Under the pieces are notes generated by a model. The model had not been told where the DNA came from and made no database searches. It was given only the letters and a program-made list of their open reading frames with translations. A stretch of DNA of 64,000 nucleotides from Acidimicrobiia bacterium (lineage in GTDB: Bacteria > Actinomycetota > Acidimicrobiia > Acidimicrobiales > Poriferisodalaceae), in the NCBI GenBank assembly GCA_022820505.1, contig JAJEFK010000041.1, forward strand, positions 17,348 through 81,347. The letters are read 5' to 3'. A program made the translations under genes and the position numbers. Of the stretch, positions 51,307-60,013 are shown piece after piece (positions within the stretch are counted from its first letter, which is position 1; the number at the start of each line of letters is the position of its first letter).

Positions 51307-52185
51307 ATGAAGTTTGGGCTCAGGTATTGCAACACCGGCAAGTTCGCCATGGACACAGCCCTTGCGACGGAGTTGGTGCAAGCAGGTGAGGCGGCCGGAT
51401 TTGAGTCGGCATGGACGGTGGAGCACACGGTCATCCCATCGGGCTACCAATCGCAGTATCCCTACAGCCCCGACGGCAAGATGGCCGGCGGCGTCGAAGA
51501 CCTGCTGCTGCCCGACCCGCTCATGTGGATGGCCTACATGGCAGGAGTGACCTCCACCATCAACTTCGGCACCGGCATCCTGATCGTGCCCCAGCACAGC
51601 CCGGTGGTGTGCGCCAAGCAGATCGCCACGCTCGACCACATGTCGGCCGGCCGGGTGCTGCTGGGCATCGGCGTGGGCTGGATGCGCGAGGAGTTCGAGG
51701 CCATCGGCGTCGGCGATCACTTCGACGACCGCGGTCCTCGCACCGACGAGTACGTGGCGGCGATGCGCGAGCTGTGGTCGGCTGATCGGCCCACGTTCCA
51801 CGGCGAGTTCGTGAACTTCGACGCGGCGTATTGCCGGCCCCAGCCGGTCAACGGCTCGGTGCCAATCATCGTCGGCGGCGATTCGAAGGTTGCGGCGCGT
51901 CGAGCCGGAAGACTGGGCGACGGCTACTTCCCGGCGCGCGGCGCGCCGTGGGATCTGATCGAACTGGCGCGCCAGACCGCCGCCGAGCACGGCCGAGATC
52001 CCGACGCGCTGGAGATCACCGTGCAGTTGCCCAACGACCTCGACGAAATTCCCGAGCTGGCCCGCCGCGGCGTCAGCCGGATCGCCGTGCCCGTCTCACC
52101 AATGGCCGGACTGCAGACGGTCATCTCCACGCCCGACGACGCCAGCGCCTGGGCCGAAACCATCGAGCGTTTCGCCGACCTCTAG
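51307..52185 (+). CDS. LLM-class (probably F420-dependent) oxidoreductase
   Basis: 292 residues, luciferase-like TIM barrel: 'FESAWTVEHTVIPSGYQSQY', 'INFGTGILIVPQHSPVVCAK', 'QIATLDHMSAGRVLLGIGVG' and 'WMREEFEAIGVGDHFDDRGP'. The GIGVGWMREEF motif is typical of actinobacterial F420-linked enzymes. ATG 51307 follows GAAGGGA. Converges with the rhodanese gene, the stops overlapping by 4 bp. Substrate unknown. Confidence 0.86.
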   Translation: MKFGLRYCNTGKFAMDTALATELVQAGEAAGFESAWTVEHTVIPSGYQSQYPYSPDGKMAGGVEDLLLPDPLMWMAYMAGVTSTINFGTGILIVPQHSPVVCAKQIATLDHMSAGRVLLGIGVGWMREEFEAIGVGDHFDDRGPRTDEYVAAMRELWSADRPTFHGEFVNFDAAYCRPQPVNGSVPIIVGGDSKVAARRAGRLGDGYFPARGAPWDLIELARQTAAEHGRDPDALEITVQLPNDLDEIPELARRGVSRIAVPVSPMAGLQTVISTPDDASAWAETIERFADL

Positions 52186-53450
52186 CAGAAACGGAATTCG
52201 ACCAGGTCGTCGCGGGCGTACTGGCCGGGCAGCGCGACTTCCCAGACCAGGTAGGCCTCCATGGCGGCCCGTGCCACATCGGCGTCTTCGGGGTCGTAGG
52301 GCAGTGGCGGCTGGCGTGAGCGGATCGCAGCGGCTGTCTCGTCGTCGGCACTCTCGACGAGCTGGGCATCGTCGAGCCAACCTGGCTCCAGCACGCAGGC
52401 ATCCCAGCCCATCTGGATGAGCCACGAGGCCGTCATGGTGTTGCCGATGCCGTCGCCGTCGGCTAGCACTACCCGCGCTCCCCGCGTCGCCAAGTACTCG
52501 TCGGTTGCTTGCACCAACTGGCCGCCGGGAGCACCGGTAGCGCCCGGCAGGTGCCCAGCGGCGAATGCTTCCGGCGTGCGCACGTCCATCAAGTAGGTCG
52601 TGCGGCCATCATCGGCAAGCCAGCCGTCGAGCTGGGCGCGGTTGATCGTGCGCACATCGCAGCGTTCTGCCACGGCCTGCGCCGCCACCGCGGCCTGGGC
52701 TCGGCCGGCCTCGCTCGGTTCGGGGGCCAGCTCGTCGCGGCCGTATTCCAGCTCGAGCCCGGCCAGCTCCCAGCCCATCGTGCCGTCCTTCAGCGCGTAC
52801 ACGGCATTGGCCAGCCCAGCCGAGCGCAGCGACTGCGCGCCCATGATGCTGCGGGTCCGCCCGGCGCAGTTGACGACCACCGTGGTGCCGTCATCGATCA
52901 GGTCGCCCACCCGCCGAACCAGCTCACCGCCCGGGCACGACCGGCCGGTCGGGATGCTCATGCGATTGAACTCCCGGCGAGTACGCGAGTCGACCACCAC
53001 CAGGTCGCGGCCCTCGGCCAGCCAGGCCGCCAGCTCGGTCGCCGTGACATGCGGTGTGCCGAAGTGCTCTTCGACCAGCTCGCCGAACAGCTTCGACGGC
53101 ACATTGATGCCCGAGTACAGCTCGCCGCCCGCAGCCGCCCACGCGTCGATGCCGCCGTCGAGCTCCGCCGTGTCGGTGTAGCCGAGCACGGTGAGTTCGA
53201 GCGCCACGGCCGCCGCCTCTCCCCCGCCGTCGTCGCACACCACCACCGGCGTGTCCAGCCGCGGGATGCGCGCCGCCACCTCGAGGCCTACATGGCTCGG
53301 CGGCAGGTTCGCGGCGTACAGCAGGTGCCGCCGGGTGAACTCGGTGGGCTCGCGGGCATCCACCAGCGCCAGCTCGGTGCCGCCGCCGTGCAGCAGCACG
53401 CGATGGCGCTCCATCAGCTCGGCCGCCGTGATCGTGCGAACGTCAGCCAT
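52182..53450 (-). CDS. triple-rhodanese-domain sulfurtransferase
   Basis: 422 residues with three rhodanese domains. Domain 1 (about 5-112) has Cys72 in 'PVVVCDDGGGEAAAV'; domain 2 (about 132-250) has the canonical active loop 'VVVNCAGRTRSIMGAQSL' with Cys195; domain 3 (about 283-385) has 'VVLADGDGIGNTMTAS' and no Cys, so it is probably structural. ATG 53450 follows GGAAG. Transfers sulfane sulfur from a persulfide or thiosulfate to an acceptor. The thiol dioxygenase-like gene 98 bp upstream on the same strand suggests a joint role in cysteine or mercaptan sulfur oxidation. Confidence 0.88.
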   Translation of the reverse strand: MADVRTITAAELMERHRVLLHGGGTELALVDAREPTEFTRRHLLYAANLPPSHVGLEVAARIPRLDTPVVVCDDGGGEAAAVALELTVLGYTDTAELDGGIDAWAAAGGELYSGINVPSKLFGELVEEHFGTPHVTATELAAWLAEGRDLVVVDSRTRREFNRMSIPTGRSCPGGELVRRVGDLIDDGTTVVVNCAGRTRSIMGAQSLRSAGLANAVYALKDGTMGWELAGLELEYGRDELAPEPSEAGRAQAAVAAQAVAERCDVRTINRAQLDGWLADDGRTTYLMDVRTPEAFAAGHLPGATGAPGGQLVQATDEYLATRGARVVLADGDGIGNTMTASWLIQMGWDACVLEPGWLDDAQLVESADDETAAAIRSRQPPLPYDPEDADVARAAMEAYLVWEVALPGQYARDDLVEFRFC

Positions 53451-53488
53451 CACTCTTCCTTCAAGACTCCGGCACACCGCACTCGTGG

Positions 53489-53568
53489 CGGCTCAGGCAA
53501 CGGCCGTCGTCGTGCGAGCGGGCCGCCACCCGATTGCGTCCTGACGGCTCAGGCAGCGGCCGTCGCCG
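53489..53568 (-). repeat. 56-bp-offset duplication of the thiol dioxygenase gene 3' end
   Basis: CGGCTCAGGCAGCGGCCGTCG at 53545-53565, which spans the dioxygenase stop codon (53549-53551), recurs at 53489-53509 with 20 of 21 identical. Both copies read GACGGCCG(C/T)TGCCTGAGCCG on the coding strand, stop included. The second copy lies in the spacer before the rhodanese gene. Confidence 0.8.
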
Positions 53569-54181
53569 GATGGCCTGGGCGGGCTTCGATGACGCTGCTC
53601 GTGTCGGTGAAGACCCGCCACTCGCCTTCTTCGGCGTTCCAGTAGCGGCGACCGGTCATGTTCTCCATTGCCAGCCCGTAGCAGTGGAAGTTGGTCGAGG
53701 CGCCCTCGATGTGAATCGAGTGCACGTCGTGACCGAGCATCGCGACGCCGGTGCCGCGCTCGACCAGGGTCTCTCGTTCGACGTGCGGCTCGCCCTCGTC
53801 GGCGCAGCAGTCGTAGAAGCGGTTCAGCTCCTGTCCGCGCATGCCCACGATGACCGCCCAGGTGAGGTGTTCATGCGGCGGGGCGGATGTGCCTTCAGCG
53901 ACGCTCTGGACATACAGCGCCAGCGTGCCGTCGTCGCTCTGCGCCAGGCGATAGTTGTGCGAGCCGCGCTCGCCGTCGGGCGGCGGGAAGTCCTCGTTCG
54001 GGAACAGGTGCTCTTGGGATGCCAACTCCAGCAGCCGTTCCTTGATGCGGGCGATGCCGGCCCGGTCCATGCCGCCGTGTTCACGTCCATGCGCGTCGAT
54101 CTTGGCGATGTCGTCCATCGCGTCCGCGACTGCCGCCGCTCGCTCTGAAGCCCTCGTCTCCGCGCTCTCCGATGCGCTCAT
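53549..54181 (-). CDS. cysteine dioxygenase-like thiol dioxygenase (cupin)
   Basis: 210 residues. The cupin metal histidines are visible as 'SAPPHEHLTWAVIVGMRGQE' (HxH) and 'LGHDVHSIHIEG', and 'NRFYDCCADEG' follows the first strand. This fits the thiol dioxygenase group (cysteine or 3-mercaptopropionate dioxygenase type), which oxidises a thiol to a sulfinate with Fe(II) and O2. ATG 54181 has GGGGGAGGAAG upstream. The rhodanese gene follows on the same strand, so the two are likely cotranscribed. Confidence 0.75.
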   Translation of the reverse strand: MSASESAETRASERAAAVADAMDDIAKIDAHGREHGGMDRAGIARIKERLLELASQEHLFPNEDFPPPDGERGSHNYRLAQSDDGTLALYVQSVAEGTSAPPHEHLTWAVIVGMRGQELNRFYDCCADEGEPHVERETLVERGTGVAMLGHDVHSIHIEGASTNFHCYGLAMENMTGRRYWNAEEGEWRVFTDTSSVIEARPGHPATAAA

Positions 54182-54278
54182 GACTTCCTCCCCCGCTGCA
54201 GCCTCTCCGCGCATCGTAGGCAATGCCGCCGCCGCTGTCGTGCCGCCTTCAGATACCGCCGAGCCGCGGCGTCGCAGC

Positions 54279-55658
54279 TCAGAACAGCGTGAGGTACTGG
54301 TCGACCTCGCCGGCGGTGACCACGCTGTGGTGCGCCAGGAACTCTGCTTTCTTGGTCTGTGCGAAGTAGTCGCTGTAGGGGCCCTCGGCGGTGTCGCCGA
54401 GCCCTGCGGCGAGCACCTCGCATCCCTCAAGCTCCTCGGCGGCGTGCAGCAGCGTGGGCGGCAGCACGGCAATCCCTTTCGCCGCCACCTCGTCGGCAGA
54501 CATGGCGTGCAGGTTGTCCGTATTCGGCTCACCCGGGTCGATGCTGTTGTCGATGCCGTCGAGCCCGCAGGCCAGGTACGCAGCGAACATCAGGTACGGG
54601 TTGGCGGCCCCGTCGCCCAGGCGGATCTCGATCCGGTCGGGCTCGGGGATGCGGATCATCTGGGTGCGGTTGTTACCGCCGTAGGCCGCATATGCCGGCG
54701 CCCAGGTGGCTCCCGAGGTGGGAGCGCCCACGCCCATGCGCTTGTAGGAATTGACGATCGGGCACACCACCGCCACCAGCGAGCGGGCATGACGCAGCAG
54801 CCCGCCCACGAACTTGTACGCCATGTCGCTCAGGCCCAGGCCCTTGGTGTCGGCGCCGCCGGCGGTGCCGCCGATGAACAGCGGATCGTCAGTGTCAGCA
54901 GTCCACAGGCTCAGGTGGGTGTGCAGCCCGTTGCCGGTCTTGTCGGCAAACGGCTTGGGCATGAACGTGGCATAGCGGCCGTCGCGCTGGGCCAGCGTAT
55001 GCACCATCAGCCGGAACAGGATCAGCCGGTCGGCAGTGGTGAGGGCGTCTGAGTACAGCCAATTCTGCTCGTACTGGCCGTTGGCGTCCTCGTGATCGTT
55101 GGCGTAGTTGCCCCATCCCATGGCGTCGAGGTTCTTCGACACGGCCTCAAGGTGCGGCAGCATGCGGGTGAGCCCGCGAGCGTCGTAGCACGGCAGGGTC
55201 AGGTTGTCGCGGTCGTCCGCCACGGCCAGGGAGCCGTCCTCGTTGCGCACCACCAGCGAGTACTCGGCCTCCACGCCGCACTTGAGCACCAGGTTGCGCT
55301 CGGCCGCTGCCTCCAGCGCCCGGCGCAGGATCACCCGCGGCGCATACGGCCACAGCTCGCCCTCCACGGTGGGGTCGCACTGCATGGCAGCCACGTTCGG
55401 CTGCCACGGCAGTTGCGTGTACGAGGCGGGGTCGGGCAGGGCCAGGATGTCGGGGCTGGACGGGTCTTGACCCATCGGGCCTGCGGCGAAACCGGCGAAT
55501 CCGGCCCCATCGCTCATCAGCCCGTCCAGGGCGCTGACCGGCACCAGCTTGGCGCACGGCTTTCCGTGCATCTCCACGAACATGGCGTAGATGAACTCGA
55601 CGCCGTCGGCCGCTGTTCGGGCTCGGATCTCCTCGGTTGCGTCGGTGACATCGCTCAT
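54279..55658 (-). CDS. type III glutamine synthetase (GlnT / gamma-glutamylmethylamide synthetase-like)
   Basis: 459 residues, glutamine synthetase fold with 'LKCGVEAEYSLVV' (metal Glu), 'ANGQYEQNWLYSD', 'KTGNGLHTHLSLW' (NGxHxHxS) and 'IPEPDRIEIRLGDGAANPYL'. The family joins ammonia or methylamine to glutamate with ATP. It is divergent from three split glutamate-synthase genes, the arrangement of rhizobial glnT-glx and of gmaS-mgsABC in the N-methylglutamate pathway. Whether ammonia or an alkylamine is used cannot be read from sequence. ATG 55658 follows GGGGGAAC. Confidence 0.85.
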   Translation of the reverse strand: MSDVTDATEEIRARTAADGVEFIYAMFVEMHGKPCAKLVPVSALDGLMSDGAGFAGFAAGPMGQDPSSPDILALPDPASYTQLPWQPNVAAMQCDPTVEGELWPYAPRVILRRALEAAAERNLVLKCGVEAEYSLVVRNEDGSLAVADDRDNLTLPCYDARGLTRMLPHLEAVSKNLDAMGWGNYANDHEDANGQYEQNWLYSDALTTADRLILFRLMVHTLAQRDGRYATFMPKPFADKTGNGLHTHLSLWTADTDDPLFIGGTAGGADTKGLGLSDMAYKFVGGLLRHARSLVAVVCPIVNSYKRMGVGAPTSGATWAPAYAAYGGNNRTQMIRIPEPDRIEIRLGDGAANPYLMFAAYLACGLDGIDNSIDPGEPNTDNLHAMSADEVAAKGIAVLPPTLLHAAEELEGCEVLAAGLGDTAEGPYSDYFAQTKKAEFLAHHSVVTAGEVDQYLTLF

Positions 55659-55957
55659 GTCTCGTTCCCCCTGATTCGTCCCCGCTGAGGGCGCGGCGCG
55701 TGCGCCAAGCACCTTCGCGCACAGTAGTCAACGACTTCGAAAGGGCCGCGCGGATAGGTGAACTTGCTCGTTGTCGCACCTGTTGGCGCGCTCTTGTTCG
55801 CTGCACTCACGGGCCGCTCGGGCCACGGCTTCGCACTGTGCTTGCCGCTCTGGCTCGCTTCGCTCGCGGCCCGCTTGGGGCCGGGGCTCAGCCTCTGGGG
55901 CTGGGCGCTACGGTGCGGGCCGGGCGGTTGGCGGGATCGACCACCGGGGGGAACGCC
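55659..55957. other. divergent spacer between glutamine synthetase and glxB-like genes
   Basis: 299 bp without a gene. It must hold promoters for both directions. TTGACT is present on the minus strand (top 55726-55731), but the hexamer 17 bp beyond is poor. No clear operator repeat was seen. Confidence 0.4.
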
Positions 55958-56857
55958 ATGTGCGGAATCGTTGGCCTGTTCTGCAAGACCCAGACCCACC
56001 GGCACGAACTGGGCCGGCTGACCGAGGTGATGCTGGGCGAGATGGGCGATCGCGGCCCCGACAGCGCCGGTTTCGCGGTGTACGACGCCGGCGCTCCGGA
56101 CCGAACCCGCATCACTGTGCTGGCCGAGGGGCTGGCGGTGGACTGGGGGCCAATCGCTGCCGACCTGGAGGCAGCGCTGGCCGCTGAGGTGACGGTCCGG
56201 GCCGTGCACGACCACGCGGTGTTCTCCACCGACGGCGACGGCCGGGCAGCCCGCCAGTGGCTCATCGACCACGTGGCCGGCGCGACAGTTCTGGCCTACG
56301 GCAGCCAGATCGAGCTGTACAAGGCGGTGGGCTACCCCGACCAGGTGGCAGAGCGCTACGACCTGGCGTCGCGCACCGGCACGCACGCATTGGCCCATAC
56401 ACGCATGGCCACCGAGTCCGCGATCACGACGGCCGGTTCGCACCCGTTCGCCACCGGCGCCGATACCTGCCTGGTGCACAACGGGTCGCTGTCCAACCAC
56501 AACCGCCTGCGCCGGTTCCTGGAGGCCCACGGCGAGTCGTTCCAGACGGAGAACGACTCGGAGGTAGCCGCCGGCTACCTGTCGTGGCGGATCCGCTCCG
56601 GTGACAGCATCTCCGAGGCGCTGGTCGGGGCTCTCGACGATCTCGACGGCTTCTACACCTTCGCCATCGGCGTGGCCGACGGCTTCGCCATCCTGCGCGA
56701 CCCCATCGCCTGCAAGCCCGCGGTGGTGGCAGAGACCGACGACTGGGTCGCCATGTCGTCTGAGTACCGGGCCATCGCTCGCCTGCCCGGCGCCGCAGAC
56801 GCCGACATCTGGGAGCCGGAGCCAGCTCGCATCTACTCGTGGAGCCTGGCCGCGTGA
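55958..56857 (+). CDS. glutamate synthase amidotransferase-domain protein (GlxB/MgsA-like)
   Basis: 299 residues, a stand-alone class II glutamine amidotransferase domain. The N-terminal nucleophile is Cys2 in MCGIVGLFCK, exposed after Met removal; 'LAHTRMATESAITTAGSHPF' and 'TCLVHNGSLSNHNRLRRFLE' are the glutamine-binding loops. It corresponds to the N-terminal part of GltB, split off. ATG 55958 follows GGGGGGAAC. The upstream in-frame extension would bury Cys2. Coupled to the next gene by GTGA. Confidence 0.88.
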   Translation: MCGIVGLFCKTQTHRHELGRLTEVMLGEMGDRGPDSAGFAVYDAGAPDRTRITVLAEGLAVDWGPIAADLEAALAAEVTVRAVHDHAVFSTDGDGRAARQWLIDHVAGATVLAYGSQIELYKAVGYPDQVAERYDLASRTGTHALAHTRMATESAITTAGSHPFATGADTCLVHNGSLSNHNRLRRFLEAHGESFQTENDSEVAAGYLSWRIRSGDSISEALVGALDDLDGFYTFAIGVADGFAILRDPIACKPAVVAETDDWVAMSSEYRAIARLPGAADADIWEPEPARIYSWSLAA

Positions 56858-57585
56858 GGGGTGCCGTTCGGAGCTTCGACTTGGCCGAGGTGACCCGGCG
56901 AAGCTTCAACCAGGCGCTGCACGATGCCGCCGACGGGGCGTCATTCGAGGTGATCAACCCGCGTGGTGCCCATGCGGTGGCCTGCGGGATCACCGCCGAC
57001 ATCGACGTGGTGGTGCGGGGCTCGGTGGGCTACTACTGCGCCGGCATGCATCAGCAGGGCAGGGTGCGAGTGGAAGGCAACGCCAGCACCGGCCTCGCCG
57101 AGAACATCATGTCGGGCGAGGTGCACATCACCGGCAACGCAACCATGTCAGCGGGTGCCACGGGTTGCGGCGGCCTCCTGGTGGTGGGCGGCAACTCGGG
57201 TGCTCGCTGCGGCATCTCCATGAAGGGCGTCGACATCGTGGTCGGCGGCAATGTCGGCCACATGAGCGCGTTCATGGCCCAAGCCGGGAATCTGGTGGTC
57301 TGCGGCGACGCAGCAGCCGACTTGGGCGATTCCATCTACGAGGCACAGCTCTTCGTGCGGGGCGATGTGGAGTCGCTCGGCGCCGACTGCGTCGAGAAGG
57401 AGGTCCGTCCCGAGCATCTCGACACGTTGGGCAGGCTGCTTGCCGCCGCCGGGGCTGCGGCCGGCGGGGCCGACCCCGGCGACTTCCGCCGCTATGGCTC
57501 GGCCCGACGCCTCTACAACTTCACGATCGACGACGTGGACGCCGCGGAGGCAGCGGCGCGGGCGGCCGGCGGTGATCACCGGTGA
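56854..57585 (+). CDS. glutamate synthase C-terminal beta-helix-domain protein (GlxC/MgsB-like)
   Basis: 243 residues of the GltB C-terminal right-handed beta-helix type, with repeated Gly patterns such as 'DVVVRGSVGYYCAGMHQQGR', 'EVHITGNATMSAGATGCGGL' and 'DIVVGGNVGHMSAFMAQAGN'. In full-length GltB this domain is structural. GTG 56854 overlaps the previous stop (GTGA), and the next gene starts the same way. Confidence 0.87.
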   Translation: MRGAVRSFDLAEVTRRSFNQALHDAADGASFEVINPRGAHAVACGITADIDVVVRGSVGYYCAGMHQQGRVRVEGNASTGLAENIMSGEVHITGNATMSAGATGCGGLLVVGGNSGARCGISMKGVDIVVGGNVGHMSAFMAQAGNLVVCGDAAADLGDSIYEAQLFVRGDVESLGADCVEKEVRPEHLDTLGRLLAAAGAAAGGADPGDFRRYGSARRLYNFTIDDVDAAEAAARAAGGDHR

Positions 57586-58967
57586 GCACGACACCGAACG
57601 GGGCACCGGGCGGGACGCCTGCGGGAGACCTCGACCCACTCGCCGCCGCCGACCCCCAGAACTGGCACCTGCGCGAGTCGTACACGTTCGACCGCAACGT
57701 GATCGCCGAGATCCGCCGGGCTGCCAATACCGGCATCTACCGCATCCGCGGCTGGGGGGCCAAGCGCCGCCTGCCGACCCTCGACGACCTGGTCTTCCTC
57801 GGCGCGTCGATGTCGCGCTACCCGCTGGAGGGATACCGCGAGGCGTGCGGCACCGACGTGGTCATCGGCGAGGAGCGGGCCGAGCGCCCGGTGCATCTCC
57901 GGATTCCCGTCACCATCGCCGGCATGAGCTTTGGCTCGCTGTCGGCCCAGGCCAAGGAGGCGCTCGGTCGGGGAGCATCGGCTGCCGGGACCTCCACCAC
58001 GACCGGCGACGGCGGCATGACCACCGAGGAACGCGAGCACTCGTCAGTGCTCGTCTACCAGTACCTGCCGTCGCGCTACGGCATGAACCCCGACGATCTG
58101 CGGGCAGCCGACGCCATCGAAGTGGTCGTAGGCCAGGGCGCCAAGCCGGGCGGCGGCGGGATGCTGCTGGGCCAGAAGATCACCGAACGGGTGGCCGAGA
58201 TGCGCACGCTGCCCACCGGGATCGACCAGCGCTCGGCCTGCCGCCACCCGGACTGGACCGGGCCCGACGACCTGGAGATCAAGATCGGCGAGCTGCGCGA
58301 GATCACCGACTGGCAGGTGCCGATCTACGTGAAAGTGGGCGCGGCGCGGCCCTACTACGACACCGCGCTGTCGGTGAAGGCCGGCGCCGATGCCGTGGTG
58401 GTGGACGGCATGCAGGGCGGCACGGCCGCCACTCAGGATGTGTTCATCGAACACGTCGGCATCCCGACGATCGCTGCCATTCCCGAGGCGGTGCGGGCGC
58501 TGCGCGAGCTCGGCGTCCACCGCCGTGAGGTGAAGCTGATTGCCGCGGGCGGTTTCCGATCGGGGGCCGATGTGGCCAAGGCGCTGGCGCTCGGTGCCGA
58601 CGCCGCGTCGATCGGCACCGCCGCGCTGATCGCCATCGGCGACAACGACCCCGCTTACGAGGCCGAGTACCGCGAGCTGGGCACCTCAGCCGGTTATTGG
58701 GAGGATTTCCAAGCCGGCACCGATCCTGCCGGCATCACCACGCAAGACCCTGAGCTGTCGGCGCGACTCGATCCGGTACTGGCGGGGCGACGCTTGGCCA
58801 ACTACCTGCAAGTGCTCACCATCGAGACCCAGATCCTGGCCCGCGCCAACGGCAAGTCGCATGTGCTGAACCTGGAACCCGAAGACTTGGCGGCGCTCAC
58901 CGTCGAAGCCGCGGCCATGGCCAAAGTGCCGCTGGCCGGCACCGGCTGGGTGCCCGGCGCAGACTGA
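57582..58967 (+). CDS. glutamate synthase FMN-domain protein (GlxD/MgsC-like)
   Basis: 461 residues, FMN-binding TIM barrel of glutamate synthase: 'IAGMSFGSLSAQAKEALGRG', 'STTTGDGGMTTEERE', 'EVVVGQGAKPGGGGMLLGQK', 'VDGMQGGTAATQDVF' and 'GGFRSGADVAKALALGADAA'. Where GltB has the [3Fe-4S] cysteines (C-x5-C-x4-C before PVGIxTQ), this reads 'SAGYWEDFQAGTDPAGITTQ', without cysteines; I believe this is shared with GlxD/MgsC homologues. With the two upstream genes it would form a glutamate or N-methylglutamate synthase. GTG 57582 overlaps the previous stop. Confidence 0.88.
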   Translation: MSTTPNGAPGGTPAGDLDPLAAADPQNWHLRESYTFDRNVIAEIRRAANTGIYRIRGWGAKRRLPTLDDLVFLGASMSRYPLEGYREACGTDVVIGEERAERPVHLRIPVTIAGMSFGSLSAQAKEALGRGASAAGTSTTTGDGGMTTEEREHSSVLVYQYLPSRYGMNPDDLRAADAIEVVVGQGAKPGGGGMLLGQKITERVAEMRTLPTGIDQRSACRHPDWTGPDDLEIKIGELREITDWQVPIYVKVGAARPYYDTALSVKAGADAVVVDGMQGGTAATQDVFIEHVGIPTIAAIPEAVRALRELGVHRREVKLIAAGGFRSGADVAKALALGADAASIGTAALIAIGDNDPAYEAEYRELGTSAGYWEDFQAGTDPAGITTQDPELSARLDPVLAGRRLANYLQVLTIETQILARANGKSHVLNLEPEDLAALTVEAAAMAKVPLAGTGWVPGAD

Positions 58968-59016
58968 ACTAATTCAGTGGTTCGAGTCTCGGCCGTATCA
59001 GTAGGTTGACGCGCCG

Positions 59017-59069
59017 GTGCGTCGCCCCTGACACCGCTCATAGCAGGGAAGCGCCTGGGGGCGACGCAC
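59017..59069. terminator. 12-bp perfect inverted repeat between convergent genes
   Basis: GTGCGTCGCCCC (59017-59028) and GGGGCGACGCAC (59058-59069) pair exactly across a 29-nt loop. The element lies between the stops of the glxD-like gene and the enoyl-CoA hydratase gene, so it could stop transcription from both sides, although there is no T-run. A weaker 6-bp stem (ACTGAA/TTCAGT) overlaps the glxD-like stop at 58963-58978. Confidence 0.5.
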
Positions 59070-59101
59070 TTGCAATCGCAACTATAGAAGCTGCAGTTGG
59101 G

Positions 59102-59878
59102 CTAGCGGCCCTGCCACTGGGGCGGACGCTTCTCGGAGAACGCCCGCGGGCCCTCGATGTAGTCGGCGCTGTTGTTCATGGCCCGCACCGCCTCGTAGCG
59201 ACCTTCATGTGCAGCCTGAACGCTGGCCTCATTGAGACCAGCCATCGCGGCCTGCTTGGTGGCCCGGATCGACATCGGCGAGCACTCCAGCACCATCTCG
59301 GCCCAGCGGCGGGCACATGCAAGCGCCTCGCCCTGGGGGACCACCTCGGCGACGATGCCCATCTCCTTGGCCTCGGCAGCGGGCACGTGACGGCCGGTGA
59401 GCATCATGCTCATCGCGCGCTTCAACCCGATGTGGCGCGGCAGGCGATGGACGCCGCCCGCCAGCGCGGCGAGCCCCACCTTGAGCTCAGGCAGCGCGAG
59501 CAGCGCATTCTCCGATGCCACGATGATGTCGCAGGCCAACGCGATCTCGAATCCGCCGCCCATCGCCACGCCGTTCACCGCCGCTATGACGGGCTTGTCG
59601 AGATCCCAGCGCGAGGTCAGCCCGCCGAAGCCCGACGACGGCATCGCCGACCGGTCGCCGCCCTCGGCCTGGTACCGCAGGTCGTTGCCCGCCGAGAAGG
59701 CACGGTCGCCTTCTCCGGTCACGATCGCGACCCATAGCTCCGGATCGTTCTGGAATTCGTCGAACAGGTCCGACATCTCGGCATTGCCCGGCGGGTGCAG
59801 CGCATTCATCCGCTCCGGCCGGTTGATCGTCACGACGAACAAGTGCCCGTCGCGTTCCGCATGACAAAACTCACCCAT
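59102..59878 (-). CDS. enoyl-CoA hydratase/isomerase family protein
   Basis: 258 residues of the crotonase superfamily. Oxyanion-hole loops 'DRAFSAGNDLRYQAEG' and 'NGVAMGGGFEIALACDIIVA'; both catalytic glutamates seem present (Glu in GGGFE and in 'LPELKVGLAALAGGVHRL'). It would hydrate 2-enoyl-CoAs in fatty acid degradation or act on a related CoA ester. Monocistronic by appearance, divergent from the SulP gene. Confidence 0.9.
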   Translation of the reverse strand: MGEFCHAERDGHLFVVTINRPERMNALHPPGNAEMSDLFDEFQNDPELWVAIVTGEGDRAFSAGNDLRYQAEGGDRSAMPSSGFGGLTSRWDLDKPVIAAVNGVAMGGGFEIALACDIIVASENALLALPELKVGLAALAGGVHRLPRHIGLKRAMSMMLTGRHVPAAEAKEMGIVAEVVPQGEALACARRWAEMVLECSPMSIRATKQAAMAGLNEASVQAAHEGRYEAVRAMNNSADYIEGPRAFSEKRPPQWQGR

Positions 59879-60013
59879 GCCGCGGCAACCTAGTGCGCGG
59901 CCCTCACCGGCGCTTGTGGGCCGCCGGGCGATGCCGCGGGCCGCGGATGCGTGCGCGCATAGTGTCTGCGGGGCAGATCAGCCGCAGGGCGCGGCAAAGA
60001 CGCTGGGGGACGG

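Noticed and set aside
55700..55957. N-terminal extension of the GlxB-like protein
   Set aside because: Cys2 must be exposed at the N-terminus for catalysis, and ATG 55958 has a strong ribosome site.
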